From assembly GCF_902635505.1 (NCBI RefSeq), contig NC_045431.1, forward strand, positions 15,655,001 to 15,719,000: a DNA stretch of 64,000 nucleotides, written 5' to 3'. The notes beneath the pieces were generated by a model that was given only the letters and a program-made list of their open reading frames with translations, did not search any database and was not told the DNA's origin. The translations under genes and the position numbers were made by a program. This document shows positions 21,906 through 35,616 of this stretch, in pieces. The stretch's first letter is position 1. Each line of letters starts with the position of its first letter. The stretch is from Sarcophilus harrisii. Lineage: Eukaryota; Chordata; Mammalia; Dasyuromorphia; Dasyuridae.

Positions 21906-22653
21906 CCAATTGCCTCTGTGGGAAAAAAAATGGAGAGTCATAGAGCTGTCACTTTTCAGTAGCTATGGGGGTAATGATGGGGGCCAGGAGTCAGGCTTGT
22001 GGGGAGGCAGATTTTGTAGGGCAATATGCACATGGGAAGGGTTGATCCCCCTTGGATGTCTAAGGTTACAGAAGCTCCAGGCTTCTGGAGGTGAGGGCAG
22101 CAGGCTAATTTATGCCAACAGAGAAAGTAATCCAAAATTTTAAGGCAGTGTTGATGGTAAGGATGACCAGAGGGAGCAGAAGTTAGGAGTAGGAATGGGC
22201 TTGGCCCTGGAGGCAGAAGATCTGCTATTTAGCATCTGCTAGACATTGGGACTCCTCCTTGAGCAGCCTCAGTTCCCTCTTCTGTCAAATGATACTTGAA
22301 TGAAACACCTACAATTTAGAGATTAATGAGGAAGGGTAGAGAAATCCAGGAGTGAAATGACTAAGACCAGGATTAGTGATTTATTATGAAGTTGGGGCCA
22401 GAGAGAAAGAATGAATCGGGGGAGAAGGGATATGATTTAATAACAAGCCAGATGTGTGGATGAAAATAAAAGTTCGAAATTTACAAAATGGCCCCATGAG
22501 TTCACCCTTTGTTTGTTTGTTTTTAATGAGTTCTAGAACTTATAGTTTTGTTTTGTTGGTGCTATTGTTGTGTGACTAATTGTCCCGCGTTCCATGATGA
22601 TGTAAAATCTAGTTGATGCATTTTTTTTTTTTGGAATTTCATTAATTCAGACC

Positions 22654-24293
22654 ATGGCAACTCCACCTCTATCTCAGTTGGAAAACTCCCCCTCTGCTCC
22701 TAAGAAGAGCACTGAAGATTCACTATATCTGGAAAAGATACAGGAAGATAGAGGAAGCCCCAGCAGTAAGTACTGTTCTCTCATGACATTGCCATCTTCC
22801 ACTCCTCCCCTGGGGAAATGAATCTTATTCCTGATGGTTTTTTACTTTCTTTGGCAGATAATGTCCATTCTCCTATAAGTAAGAAAGAACGTCTGTCATC
22901 TTATTGTGAAATTACATTGATGGAATGGCCAGAGCCTGCAGACCCAGTGACAGAAGAGCCAGTGGTGGAGGAAGAGCTGCAGAATGTTCCCGACTTTAGG
23001 GACTCGGGGATCAAGTGGTCAGGTAACGCCAGCTCCCCTTTTCTTGTTATTCAGTTCTCTCTGGAGTTTTCCCCTCAGAAAGACTAGAATGCTTTGCCAT
23101 TTTCTTCTGTAGTGACCCTGTTTATAGATAAGGAAATGAGGTAAGGAAGAATTGACTTGCCCAGGGTCATACAACTAGTAAGCCTCTGAAATCCGATTTG
23201 AACTCAGGAAGATGAGGCAGGTATTGTTGGGCTATAGAGAAGAGCTGGGGCAGGACTAACAGCAGCTAAGGGCTGAACCTCCCAGGGCTGGCTAGCGTCA
23301 TTGGGAACATTTGGGGGCCAAAAGCTTCCTTACAAAAGCAAAATCCCAGCCTGCCTTCTCCTGGTAAGAGAGATGGGACACGCTTCCAGAAAATGCCAGA
23401 TCCTCTGTGTGTGTGTGTGCACCTGCACAAGAGCAAGCTAGACATACATGCATATAATAACTAAAGCAATATTTGTCTAGCCCTTAGCACAGGGGCTGGC
23501 ACATAGAAGATGTTTAATAAAGACTTATTCACTTGCTCTTTGTTTTTGCAGAGAGAGACACCACAGGGAAAATCATTGCTGTCTTCAGAGGATTCGGAAA
23601 AGGGATCCTCCTCCTGGGATTTCTCTACTTCTTTGTATGTTCCTTGGATGTTCTCGGCAGCGCTTTCCAGCTGGTTGGAGGTATGAGAAGCAATATCAGA
23701 ACGGATCAAAAGTTTCTGGATGGGTTTTGTGGCTTTCGAGTTGATTTTGGTTCAGCATATAGCCAACCAACTGGCCAACTCAACCCAAGTAATCTCCCCT
23801 TTCTTAAACTATTCCTAGCCAAGATGTCTTATCTTTTCATCCATTCCAGAGACATGCATGCTCTTCCATTCTTTCTCCCCTTCTCTCTTCCCTATTTTCA
23901 CTCTAGTCTTTGGAAGAAAGACACTTTAAGGATTACGGATCAAAAAATTTATCTGATGATACATAAGAACCTTGGGTCATCAGATTAAAGTTTTGTGTTG
24001 AGGGAGACCCTCTGTATCCCTCTGTTGATGTCTGAAACTTTGGTTTCAGAGACTAGCATCTGTATTAGATGCATATGTGGATGTTAGATGTTGTGTTGGC
24101 AACATAAGTGGTTTCACGTGGGTAAAGGGCGAATCAAATTTGCACCAGGAAAACAAAGAGAAAAAAGGAGGCCATTTTTGTCCAAATTGGCCTGCCTTGG
24201 ACCTTCCTTATCCTACTCTTCCCTATATTCTCTTCACAGATTCTTGCCATTCAATCTAAAAGCAAAAGGTGCTTGTTTGAATGAAAAAACCCT

Positions 24294-24334
<41 letters not shown>

Positions 24335-27300
24335 GTGTGTAATCTTCAACTTGGCTTAGTATGTTCTCTAAATTGTTGACATTAATGGGTCGATGTGCAA
24401 TTTGTGTTTTTTTTTTCAATCCAACCATCTAAACAATTGACTTTGTTCTCTATTCCATGGGTAGGCAGTATTACTTCTATGTTCTGGGGTGGGAAGGGGA
24501 GCATATAAGGGAAATGCAAGACCCATTTCTAATCTCAGGAAATTTACTGGGAGGTAATAACATTCCCACCCCCCCCAAAGGACTTCAGATCTTTTAATGC
24601 ATATGGTTTAAATAAGCCATATCGGGAAGGGGAATAAGCATTTATAGATCATTTATGGGTCAAGAAAATTCAGCCCTCACTGCCCTCTACCACATTGCCT
24701 TCTTTAGCAGCCAATGACTGTTCTTGACTCCTCCTTCCCACACAGCGGCCTCTACCTTTGGTGTGTTGCCCAGCAGTCCCACAATGACCATTTATAATTT
24801 TAAATTTTCCATTATCTTTGCAGGAAAAATGGCTGGGAAGATTTTCCATGATGGTTCAGTGTTGAACAACCCTGTGGCTGGCTTGATGATTGGCGTGCTG
24901 GTGACAGTCCTGGTGCAGAGTTCCAGCACATCTACGTCCATCGTTGTCAGCCTGGTATCCTCTTCATGTGAGTCAGCAGGTTTCCCTCTCCCCAATGCCC
25001 CAGTGCCTGTGCCAACCTGGATCTTTTGAAAGAACTTCATTCCAAATTTTAGAATCGTGAAATTGTTCCCTATGTGCCCTGGAGTTATCATCTCCCTGAT
25101 TTTCCATCCTTCCAAACTTGATATGGAGCTGTTGCTACAGCTACCAGCAGAGCAATGCCCACATATCCAAACATTGCTGCCAGTGGTCTAGCTTTCTTGC
25201 TATGGGGAAAGCTCCAGTTGCCCTGCCCCACTTAGAGTTGTGCACACTTGGTTGCAGCTGTAGTGACTTGATTCTTCACCACACAGATCTTCTGGCAAAG
25301 GTTGGATGACTGACTGGAAACCTTGTAGAAAGAATTCCTCTTCTTGGTCATGGCTGGACTTCATAGTTTCCTTACTTATTAGTAAGCTGATTCCTTAGCT
25401 TGTTGAAGCTTTTTTCCTGTGAATTTCCCTAACTTTTTCATTTCCCTTTTTCCTTTGACAGTGTTGACAGTAAAGGCAGCCATTCCCATTATCATGGGAG
25501 CCAATATTGGGACATCAGTGACCAATACTATCGTGGCCCTCATGCAGGCCGGAGACAGAAATGAGTTCCGAAGGTAGGAGCTTTCTTACTTGTTTGCTAG
25601 TCATATTTTTTTCCATCACTACAGTAACTATATTTAATGAAGTTGAGGATCTTTGTTCTGCTCTAGATACTGATTTAGCTCTTCCAATGGTTCTTTTAGA
25701 GGGTAGATTAACTACGTACTCAGAGCAGTTCAAATAACTCAGCAGAGTTTTAAATAATCTTAAACTGATAATGATTTCATGTTGCTGCAATACTACAATG
25801 CTAGGATTAGGAAGAATAGTTAAAATCTGGCCTCAGACACTGTTTGATGGAATACTATTATGCTATAAGAAAGGACGGGGGGTAGTTTCAGTGTGAAAAA
25901 ACTTATGGCAAGGCCTTCATGAATTCATCCAAAGTGAACTAAGAACTGGGAGATCATTGTGTACAGTAACAGCAATGCCATAAGGATAATTAACCGTGAA
26001 AGACTTTCCTAGTGTGATCAGTACAATGATTTAAGGCAATGTCCCCTTTGGACAGTTCCAGAGGACTCGTGATGAAAAAATGCTGTCCATGGCCAGACAA
26101 TGAAGTGGTGAATCTCTGAGTACAGACCAAAGTCTATTTTTTCCACTCCTCCTCCCCCATATGGTGGGGAAATTACCACTGTGGGAATCTGCCAGAGTTG
26201 AAGCTGTTTGGGCAACTCTACAAGTGGGATGGGAAAGTATTAAGTGACTTGCTCATGGACCTATCACTAGGAGACCTGAAACAGCTCTTCCCAACTTTCA
26301 AGCATGTCTTTCTCATTATGTTCACACCATGCTTTCTCATTGTGCACATAGTAGGCTCTTAATGAGAGTGAGAAGACAATATCATCAAATTGTTTTTGGT
26401 TTTCTTCCTGCTTTAGAGCTTTTGCTGGAGCGACTGTCCATGACTTCTTTAACTGGTTGTCAGTGCTGGTGTTGCTGCCCATGGAGGTGATCACAGGCTA
26501 CCTCTACCATCTCACCGATGCCATCGTGAAAACCTTTAATATCAAGAGTGGGGAAAATGCCCCTGATCTCCTGAAAGTCATCACCAATCCCTTCACGAAA
26601 CTTATTGTCCAGGTGGGCATCAAGACTCCCTCTGATTTTAAATTGAGGCTGAAATGGTACCAGTGGTGGACTGGATTCTCTTGGAAGCAGAGCTCTAAGG
26701 TTCTTCCCCCAATCTGAAGTGCTAGTCAGACATTCCTTTCCTTGCTGCGACTCCCCCATTTTATTTGAGGGAGTGTAAGGAGCTAAGGAGCTTGCTTGGC
26801 CCTCCAAGTTGGTAGTTGTGTTCTTCAGCACCCAATTCTGCCATTTGGGGCCCGATGACTGTTATGTTGGACAATGTGTTATCTTTACCCTTTCGATCAG
26901 TGTGATATGCCTGTCTCTCGCGGAATCATTTTGATTCTTTGTATGTTTTGCTGTTCTTCTAACCAAAGTGGATTTCCCAAGGGATACCTCCTGACCAAAA
27001 AGCATTTATTAATCCGCTACCAGGGACCAAGCACTGGGGGATATGATGACCAAATGGGAGCGCCTTCAAGGCTTCAAGGAGCTGGTGGTACTGGGTCCCC
27101 TAGAATAGGGCAAAAGGGTCTATCTGGTCTGATGCTGGTCAAGCTGAGATGTACAAGTGGAAGTGAGTTCCTCGCGGAAATGGGACCAATCTGTGTCTCC
27201 CTTTTACACATATCCTGTTTTTCTCTTCTGTACACTGGAGCCCCTAGGAGGATAATTAACTTTTCCATCACAAATCATAGCTGAGGAACAGGCTAACTCT

Positions 27301-30300
27301 TTTCCTCATGTCTGTTGCTTTTCCAGCTGGATAAAAAAGTCATAAATGAAATTGCTACAGGAAATGAGGCAGCCCAAAACAAGAGCTTGATAAAGACTTG
27401 GTGTAAAACATTAAAATATGTGGTAAGTATCAGAAAATTATTCAAAGGAAATAGGTGGAGGAGTGCGAATCCTTGATTTCCCCTATGATATTGAGGGAGT
27501 ACAAGTGCTATTGGTTTTGTATAAATTTAGTGCCCTTTAGCAAAGCTCTAGTCACTCTGCCTTAGCTCTACCTCAGACTTTATGGGGCAGAATGCTACTC
27601 TAAGACAGAGCTAAAGCAATTGATGCTCAGGTCCCCATCCCAGGGTAACAGTGCTCAGTCTGAGGGCAGCTCAGCTGGTCTCCAGAAGTAACTCAGGTTT
27701 TGAAGGTTTAGTACATGGTCCATGGACCAAACACAAAGGCTGTAGGTCTTTTCTAAGGAATATGGGGAAAGTGGGGGAGACAAGAGGGGGAAAGTGGTGA
27801 TTCATTGGCCATTGGGGGATGTCTTCAGTGCAATAAAATCAAATTTTTCAAGATGCCATTTTCAGTAACAAGCTTTTTTTTTCTTTTTGTCATCTAGACT
27901 TTAAGCAACGTTACCATGCCCTCACCAGAAAATTGTACCTCTTCCAGCTTCTGCTGGACCAATGGGAACACGACCTGGACCCTCATAAACACAACATATA
28001 AACAGAACATTGCAAAATGTGAGTAGAAAATCCTCTGGCAGTTAGCCCTCATACCCTCACATTTTAAGCCTTTTTAGGAATCAAAAATGGCTTTTTATAA
28101 AATCTGTTTGAGGCCCTTGCTCTAAAGCAAGGTCCCAGGGCTCAATATTTGTATTCCAATTTAAATATCTCCTGAGATCTTTTTGGGGGGACTGTATAAA
28201 CCTCTGGATTACAACCACTTTCTGTAAGATCTGTATAAAATGCTCTGTATCTGGGTTGAGTGATGAAGAGGAAGAGAAAGAAGATGACAGGTGACTGCTC
28301 TTGTTCCCACAGGCAAACATGTATTTGTGGATGTCAATCTCTCTGATCTGAGCATTGGGCTCATTCTTCTGGCCCTGTCCTTGCTGGTCCTGTGCACCTG
28401 TTTGATCCTGATTGTCAAGGTCCTGAACTCTATGCTCAAGGGACAAATTGCTGCAGTGATTAAGAAGACCCTCAATACAGGTAGAACTCCCCCTCCCCCC
28501 CTCTGCTCCTGGGGCCTTTCGCTGATCCTCCACTTTTCTGTGTTTAAGTTTGGAGATTCCATGATCTGATAAAACAGATTTCTAAATTAAAAAAAAAAAT
28601 CATCCATAAGGTCATTGTAAATACTATTGGGCTCTTGTCAAATCTGTGGCCTTATAATACCTGGTCCACAGTAGAAGCTCTGGCAAATGTGGAGATCCTT
28701 CCTTTTTCTCTCTTAACCCCCCCCCCAAAAAAAATTAACAACTACTAGCTGCAGAAAACAATTAGTCCTGATTGAACCCCTTCCCGAGCTAGGTTGTCAC
28801 AAATTAAGACACTGATGAAGGCTGAAGACTTCTTCCAATCTCCCTTCCACTCCCCTCATTAAGAAACACAATTGAGGCACAGACCTGTGCTTTTTGGATG
28901 GATCTGGAAACCAGCTGTGGGGACTATGGAGGAAAGAGAAGCATTTTTCTAGCGTGCTAGGCACTGAGCTCAGCACTTTTTACGAACATGCGATTTCTTC
29001 AAGAAGAGCATGAAAATAGTTCTTCGGATGCTGGCTGGGAACTCCCAAGGCATCCTCCTCTTCCCCAGGGACCCCCTGCTGATGGCGTTTTAGTTACCCT
29101 TTGAACTGGGTCTGCTAGAAGATTTAGAAGTTTTTAGCAAAAGGAAATAAATGAAAATGCAAATCTTCAGGCAACTGTTTCAGGACTGCCTTTAAGAAGG
29201 ATCAGTTGCATCAGATATGAAATGCTGGCCAGGACAAGTGGACTAATGGGGCCTTTTCTTCTCCTTTTCCCCAGATTTTCCTTTTCCTTTTGCCTGGCTG
29301 ACGGGCTACCTCGCCATTCTTGTTGGAGCTGGGATTACGTTTCTCGTGCAGAGCAGCTCCGTGTTCACGTCTGCCATCACTCCTCTGGTTGGTGAGTCCT
29401 CCCTTCCTCCCCCATTTCCCCTTTCACATGTCCCATGTCTCCATTTGTACAGTTGGTGTTGCTATGCCGAGTCATTCCCAACTAGGACTGAACCTGTGTC
29501 TTTTACCCCCCTCTTAGGCATCGGAGTGATCAGCCTGGAGAGAGCATACCCCCTGACCCTGGGCTCCAACATCGGCACCACCACCACAGCCATCCTGGCT
29601 GCGCTGGCCAGCCCTGGAAGCACTTTGGAAGATTCCCTCCAGGTCAGTATGTCCAGTTGGGACCTTCTGCTCTTTCCTCACCTTACTACTCCAGCCTTCT
29701 AATCAGCACCCCGGTGTCTTTCTTGAAAGATGCTCTGTATCCCAAAGGGACGCTGGTTACTGCTGAGGTCTCAGCTGCCTCCGAACAGTGACCTGGGGTC
29801 TACAGAACCACCCCTAGCTCTCAGAAGCTGAATTTCCTAAGTGATGACCAGAGATCTTCAGCTTGTATCTTAATAAACAAATGAGGATGGTGAAGTTTCA
29901 TTGCCCATCTCCTATTCGTCCCCTGTCCCCCACATAGAATGGTATGGATAGCTTCCCCTCTTTGCCCACCTATGAGTCCGAAAAGGTGGAAATAACGTCT
30001 GACTTTGTTTTGAAGATGTGGGTTTCAATCTCAGCTCTGTTACTTGCTTGGTGACTGGGATAGATCCAAGCTTTGTGTGCAGGGGAGGGAGAGGTGACCT
30101 TTGATTTCATGGGGACAGAGAAGCTTTGAGGGTTTCTGAGGATCCATTTGGGCAGAAAGCTGGAGGGAAAGCATTCTGAGAGGAGGAAGTTGGGGAACAA
30201 GGTCCCAGGAATATGGCAAGTGAACGAGCATCTTTGGAGATTCCAGTGAACCTGGAGTTGTGATGATGGGAGGGATGTGATAATATGAATGATGAGGATG

Positions 30301-32728
30301 TTAGATGCTTGATGGTTAGAAGCAGCTGGAGGTGATGCTTAAAAGGCAGGTGAGGATCAGGTTCTAGAGGACCCTAAAAGCTGAACCAAGGATTTTGGTT
30401 TTATCCTTCCTACATCAGGAAGGCAACAGGTATCAGATTTAAAGTTAGGACTGCACAGGTTTGATTCAGGAAAAGTGTACGTGGAGGATTCATTTGATGG
30501 AGGATGCAGAGATCTGGAGATGGAAGAGCTTTCAGAAATGATTCTGTCTAAACTCCCCTCATTTTGTAAATAAGAAAATTTGAGATTAAGTGATTTTTTC
30601 CACTGTCACCCAAATTGTATTTACCAGAGGAAAGGCAGCATTATTTTGCAGGTCCTGAAAAATGAAAATCTGGTGATGTCATTGGGAATAGATAGGAGAG
30701 GATCAACACAAGAGATCCTGCAGAAGGACTCACGGAGTGATGCCATGAAAACCAGTGGGAGAGAGGGGTCAAGGTGGAGCTTTGCAGCCCATACATGGCA
30801 GGATGGAGGTGCCCTTAGCATTCTCCAGGGTGAATATTGCCTCACCAAGTAGCTGTCTCCCCTTCTCTCCTGGCAAGGGAGGCTAGCGGTACCTGCTGCT
30901 GTGCAGACAGGCCAGGGGATGTCTGGGTAGGAGAAAGGTAACAAAGAAGTGGGGGGAGGGTAGGGGGAAGAGTGGAGTCAAAGCATCGTAAGACTTCGTT
31001 TTGTAAAAGAATGAATTCCAAAGCTGATTTTGAAAATAATTAGAATAAAAGTCTCATTGGTTCTAGAATGCAAATTTTTTTTATTAAATTCATTGCTTTT
31101 TAACTCAGTGGTAGTTAATTTGATTTAGAGCAATGTGTTAATTATCTGAATTGTTTTTGAAAGCATTCTCTTGGAACTCGGCAAAAGTGGCTTAAATTGT
31201 CATCTTGGTTTGATTTGTAAGCTGGGACTCAAGCTCTTCCTTGCATTTTGGTCCCTGCTGCATGGCCCTTTGCAAAAGGCCCATTTTCAGAGGTTTTAAA
31301 GGTTGGAAGGATCTTTGAGGTCATCTGGTTCTCCTTTTGTAGATAGCACAAGGGTTTTGCTGAAGGTCAATGTCATGTATGTAGGACTTCCAAGAGTAGA
31401 ATGTAAGTTGATTTGGGGCAGGACTCTTTTCTTTACAAGGAGTTTTGCATCCAAGAGGCACTTAATCAATGCCTGTTGACTTAGATTGTAGCTAGATCTT
31501 CAGACTTGCTCTTTCCACAAGACCACAATAGGACTCTTATCTGTACGATGCATGAAAGGTTCCAAAGCTCTTTACACCACGATCTCATTGGATGTCCAGA
31601 GTAACCCAGGGAATGAAGGCTCCATTGCTGGCTTTGAATGAGCAAAGTGAGACTGAAAGGGACTTACACCTCAAGTCTCCTTGGCTTAGGGTTTGATGCT
31701 CTCTGGGTCACAGACCCCATAACATGCAGTCATATTCTTGCAAAACTGAATAGACTGGCCCAGCTGACTGCTGCTCTCCCTCCTGGCTCTTAAATGGATG
31801 AGCCCACAGTGACAATATTCATGGATGATTTCTGTGGCGCCTCTTTATCTTTCCCATCCCTTCTCCCCACCACCTGCCTCCTGATTTCCCTTCCTTCTCC
31901 CCGATTGGCTCCCACTGTGTCTCCATGAGACTACATCGTGTTTACTCCGTTTGATTTCAGATTGCCCTGTGCCATTTCTTCTTCAACTTGTCTGGAGTTC
32001 TTTTGTGGTACCCAGTCCCGGTCACGCGCCTGCCGATCCGTTTTGCCAGGGGCCTGGGGAATATCACAGCCACCTACCGTTGGTTCGCCGTCTTCTACCT
32101 GATCATCTGCTTTTTCCTAGCCCCAGGGACAGTGCTTGGGCTTTCCCTGGCAGGTTGGACTGTGCTGGTGGGTGTAGGGGGCCCCATCCTATTTCTGTTG
32201 CTGGTGATCCTGGTGATTTGTGTCCTCCAAGCCCGCTGCCCTCAAGTTCTCCCTGACACGCTGAAAACCTGGGACTTCTTGCCCTTGTGGATGCGCTCCC
32301 TTAAGCCCTGGGATGGGCTGGTGTCCCTCCTGACATGCAGCTGCTGCCGGTCCAGCTGGTCCCAGATGTTCAGCTGCTGCTGCTATTGCATCATCTGCTG
32401 CCGGTTATGCTGTAGGCTGACCAGATCCTGCGGGAGACACAGGAAATGTCCAGAAATGAATGAAGATCAGGAAAAGTCAAGTAAAATCCCCCTCCGGGTC
32501 CATAAGAGACATGAGGAAACCGTAGTAACAAATAGGGAATTCCAAGCCAGGCATCCAGACACAGGAGGAAAGCTAGGAAGACCAGGAAGGATGGGGGAAC
32601 CCTTCCATTATTCTGGCAGCTCAGAAATCTTTGCTTTGCCTCTTTATAAGAGGGACCACTCTTTACATTCATTTTACCAAGTACATACCTTTTTTCCCTC
32701 TGATTCCCACTCATTCCCTTCCATCTAG
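22654..32728 (+). CDS. SLC34A2: NaPi-IIb sodium-phosphate cotransporter, copy 2 (spliced, 12 coding exons)
   Basis: Coding exons: 22654-22765 (exon begins 22651), 22858-23022, 23552-23680, 24824-24967, 25462-25573, 26417-26612, 27327-27422, 27898-28018, 28313-28480, 29275-29391, 29518-29642, 31961-32728. All GT-AG; lengths of the first eleven coding segments equal copy 1. The product is about 750 aa, longer than human (about 690). It keeps [26 protein letters not shown], five extracellular N-glycosylation sites (304, 322, 330, 342, 349), QSSSVFTS and GSNIGTTTT, so it should be an electrogenic apical sodium-phosphate cotransporter. The tail stays in the family frame: Cys-rich [14 protein letters not shown], then NEDQEK and [10 protein letters not shown], resembling human EAQEG and DNITISREAQ. 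It then reads on about 60 residues into sequence that is non-coding in copy 1, and has no human-like TECTAL end. This copy looks the most complete of the three. Confidence 0.93.
24295..24332. repeat. (TG)n microsatellite, intron 4 of copy 2
   Basis: There are about 19 GT units, orthologous in position to 5,401-5,440. Confidence 0.95.
25850..26075 (+). mobile_element. L1 3'-end remnant, sense, intron 6 of copy 2
   Basis: This is the same remnant as 6,945-7,180. Here the two copies begin to differ by small indels, right after a long near-identical stretch. Confidence 0.6.
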
Positions 32729-33174
32729 TTTAAGCTAACTTAAGAACTTAAGCTTCTCTCCCAAGAATTTCCCATTTCCAAAGAGTATGTAGGAAAGGGG
32801 CACCTGGACTGAGGAAGAACAAGCACCCCATTTCTCAAATCCCATGTCAACCTATTTGAGGTCTTACAGTGTCTTATCCTGATCTTCTGCTGTATATAAA
32901 TCTTCCTAAACAGCCAGTGAATTGTATAGTTTTTTTACTGGATAACCTGTATGATTCTGATTTTGTATTTCTCACCTTTGGAAAGAAATATTTAATTATA
33001 AAATATCTTTATCTAAATCTGTAGTCAATATAAGCAAAACCCATCTGTATTATATATTGTAAATTTTTTCATGTTTACAGTAATTTTATTAAAAAATTTT
33101 TTTTCAGCAATCACTGCCATCCATTTATTTTTGCTTAGTAGAATATGCCACATGGGAAAAGTGCTTAGCCAACT

Positions 33175-33430
33175 CCTTTTTTCTTTCTTTCTTTTTTGTT
33201 TACATGTATAATACTTCCAAATATAGTTTTATATTTCTAACACTGTACAGGAAAAATCACACAGAGGGAAAAAAACCATGAAAAAAAAGGCAAAGAAACA
33301 AACAAAAATGTGAAAATACTGTGGAAAAAATTCAATCCAAATTCAGCGTCCATGGTTGTTTCTCTGGATTGGATGACATTTACTTACTCTGCTTTTTTTT
33401 TTTTTTTTTTTAGGTTTCCTTCTTGTAATC
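33175..33430 (-). mobile_element. L1 3'-end remnant, antisense, downstream of copy 2
   Basis: It is the paralogue of 14,385-14,640, with a longer T run at about 33,392-33,412. Confidence 0.55.
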
Positions 33431-33662
33431 GAGCTATTTTGAATAAATAAGTTTTTCTAGAAAAATTTTCAAGATTATGAGAAACACCTATGTTAAAGGA
33501 TAGAATAAAAATGTGTTCTTTTTTATCATTCATCTTTATTGATAAAATTATATAGTATAGATTCTAAATATACACTTCAAACTTCTGGATTACAAAATGA
33601 AAATTTATTACATGAAATGAAACTCCAGAAAACTTTAAAATTATATCTCAAACACAATATAT

Positions 33663-34982
33663 CTGTTTTTTTAAATTTAATAGCCTTTTATTTACAGGAT
33701 ATATGCATGGGTAACTTTACAGCATTAACAATTGCCAAACCTCTTCTTCCAATTTTTCACCTCTTACCCCCCCACCCCCTCCCCTAGATGGCAGGATGAC
33801 CAGTAGATGTTAAATATATTAAAATATAAATTAGATACACAATAAGTATACATGACCAAAACGTTATTTTGCTGTACAAAAAGAATCAGACTCTGAAATA
33901 TTGTACAATTAGCTTGTGAAGGAAATCAAAAATGCAGGTGTGCATAAATATAGGGATTGGGAATTCAATGTAATGGTTTTTAGTCATCTCCCAGAGTTCT
34001 TTTTCTGGGCATAGCTGGTTCAGTTCATTACGGCTCCATTGGAAATGATTTGGTTGATCTCGTTGCTGAGGATGGCCTGGTCCATCAGAACTGGTCATCA
34101 TATAGTATTGTTGTTGAAGTATATAATGATCTCCTGGTCCTGCTCATTTCACTCAGCATCAGTTCGTGTAAGTCTCTCCAGGCCTTTCTGAAATCATCCT
34201 GTTGGTCATTTCTTACAGAACAGTAATATTCCATAATATTCATATACCACAATTTATTCAGCCATTCTCCAACTGATGGACATCCATTCAGTTTCCAGTT
34301 TCTAGCCACTACAAAAAGGGCTGCCACAAACATTCGTGCACATACAGGTCCCTTTCCCTTCTTTATAATCTCTTTGGGATATAATCCCAGTAGTAACACT
34401 GCTGGATCAAAGGGTATGCACAGTTTGATAACTTTTTGAGCATAGTTCCAAACTACTCTCCAAAATGGTTGGATTCGTTCACAACTCCACCAACAATGCA
34501 TCAATGTCCCAGTTTTCCCGCATCCCCTCCAACAATCATCATTATTTTTTCCTGTCATCTTAGCCAATCTGACAGGTGTGTAGTGGTATCTTAGAGTTGT
34601 CTTAATTTGCATTTCTCTGATTAATAATGACTTGGAGCATCTTTTCATATGACTAGAAATAGTTTCAATTTCTTCATCTGAGAATTGTCTGTTCATATCC
34701 TTTGACCATTTTTCAATTGGAGAATGGCTTGATTTTTTATAAATTAGAGTTAATTCTCTATATATTTTGGAAATGAGGCCTTCATCAGAACCTTTGACTG
34801 TAAAAATATTTTCCCAGTTTATTGCTTCCCTTCTAATCTTGTCTGCATTAGTTTTGTTTGTACAAAAACTTTTCAGTTTGGTATAATCGAAATTTTCTAT
34901 TTTGTGATCAGTAATGATCTCTAGTTCTGCTTTGGTCATAAAGACCTTCCCCTTCCACAGGTCTGAGAGGTAAACTATCCTG
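33663..34982 (-). mobile_element. 5'-truncated L1 with 13-bp target duplication
   Basis: The minus strand encodes about 295 residues of the L1 ORF2 C-terminus without interruption, including CWRGCGKTGTLMHCWWSC (the Cys/His motif), WKLNGCPSVGEWLNKLW and DFRKAWRDLHELM, followed by a 3' UTR down to a short T run near 33,666. The reverse transcriptase and endonuclease parts are missing, so it cannot move on its own. AAACACAATATAT occurs on both sides (33,650-33,662 and 34,983-34,995). The matching site behind copy 1 (about 14,862-14,890) has no insert, so it landed after the copy 1/2 duplication. Confidence 0.93.
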
Positions 34983-35465
34983 AAACACAATATATTTGAT
35001 GATCAAGAGGAGATAAATTAAATCACAACTTTATATATAAAAATATTCAAGCATTTAAAAAATAGCTGCCTCAATATTGAACCATGTATATATTCTTAAA
35101 CAATTGATAAAGATATATGGAACTTTTTATAGGACACACCACCAATGAAAAAGTATTATAAATAAGTTTACTAATAAAGTTTGAAGAAAAGTACCAATCA
35201 AGGAATGAAGCTTGTGAATTATTGTAGAAAGGTATTAACCCTAATCCCAAAACAGAAACAAAGTCAAAGTTTGTTGGATAACCATTTACAATGAGTTTTT
35301 GCTTTGTGTGTATGTGTGACAGAGAACCTATGTGCAAGAAGAAAAATAGTGGTAGAAGATCTAATATCTTGCTTCAAAATAAAATAGATGCTACTTTACT
35401 TCTTCATATGATTGGCTTATTGTGACTAGTAATAATTACAAGATTCATGAATTATTTACTATTTG

Positions 35466-35616
35466 ATGCTTTTTTTCCCTGAGGCAATTGGGGTTAAGTG
35501 ACTTGCCCAAGATCATATAGCTAAGAAGTGTTAAGTATCCGAGAGCAGATTTGAACTCAGGTCTTTCTGACTTCAGGGCTGGGGGTTCTATCCACTATGC
35601 CATACAGTTGCCCCTT
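35466..35616 (-). mobile_element. tRNA-headed marsupial SINE, antisense
   Basis: 'ccctgaggcaattggggtta', 'gacttgcccaagatcatata', 'cagatttgaactcagg' and 'ctatccactatgcca' are the reverse of the SINE at 40,258-40,400. It lies inside the 35.2-37.57 kb segment that the block behind copy 1 lacks. Confidence 0.8.

Noticed and set aside
34085-34990. Host gene of about 300 codons on the minus strand
   Set aside because: The protein is the C-terminus of L1 ORF2 and the element has target duplications. The first few codons come from flanking DNA.
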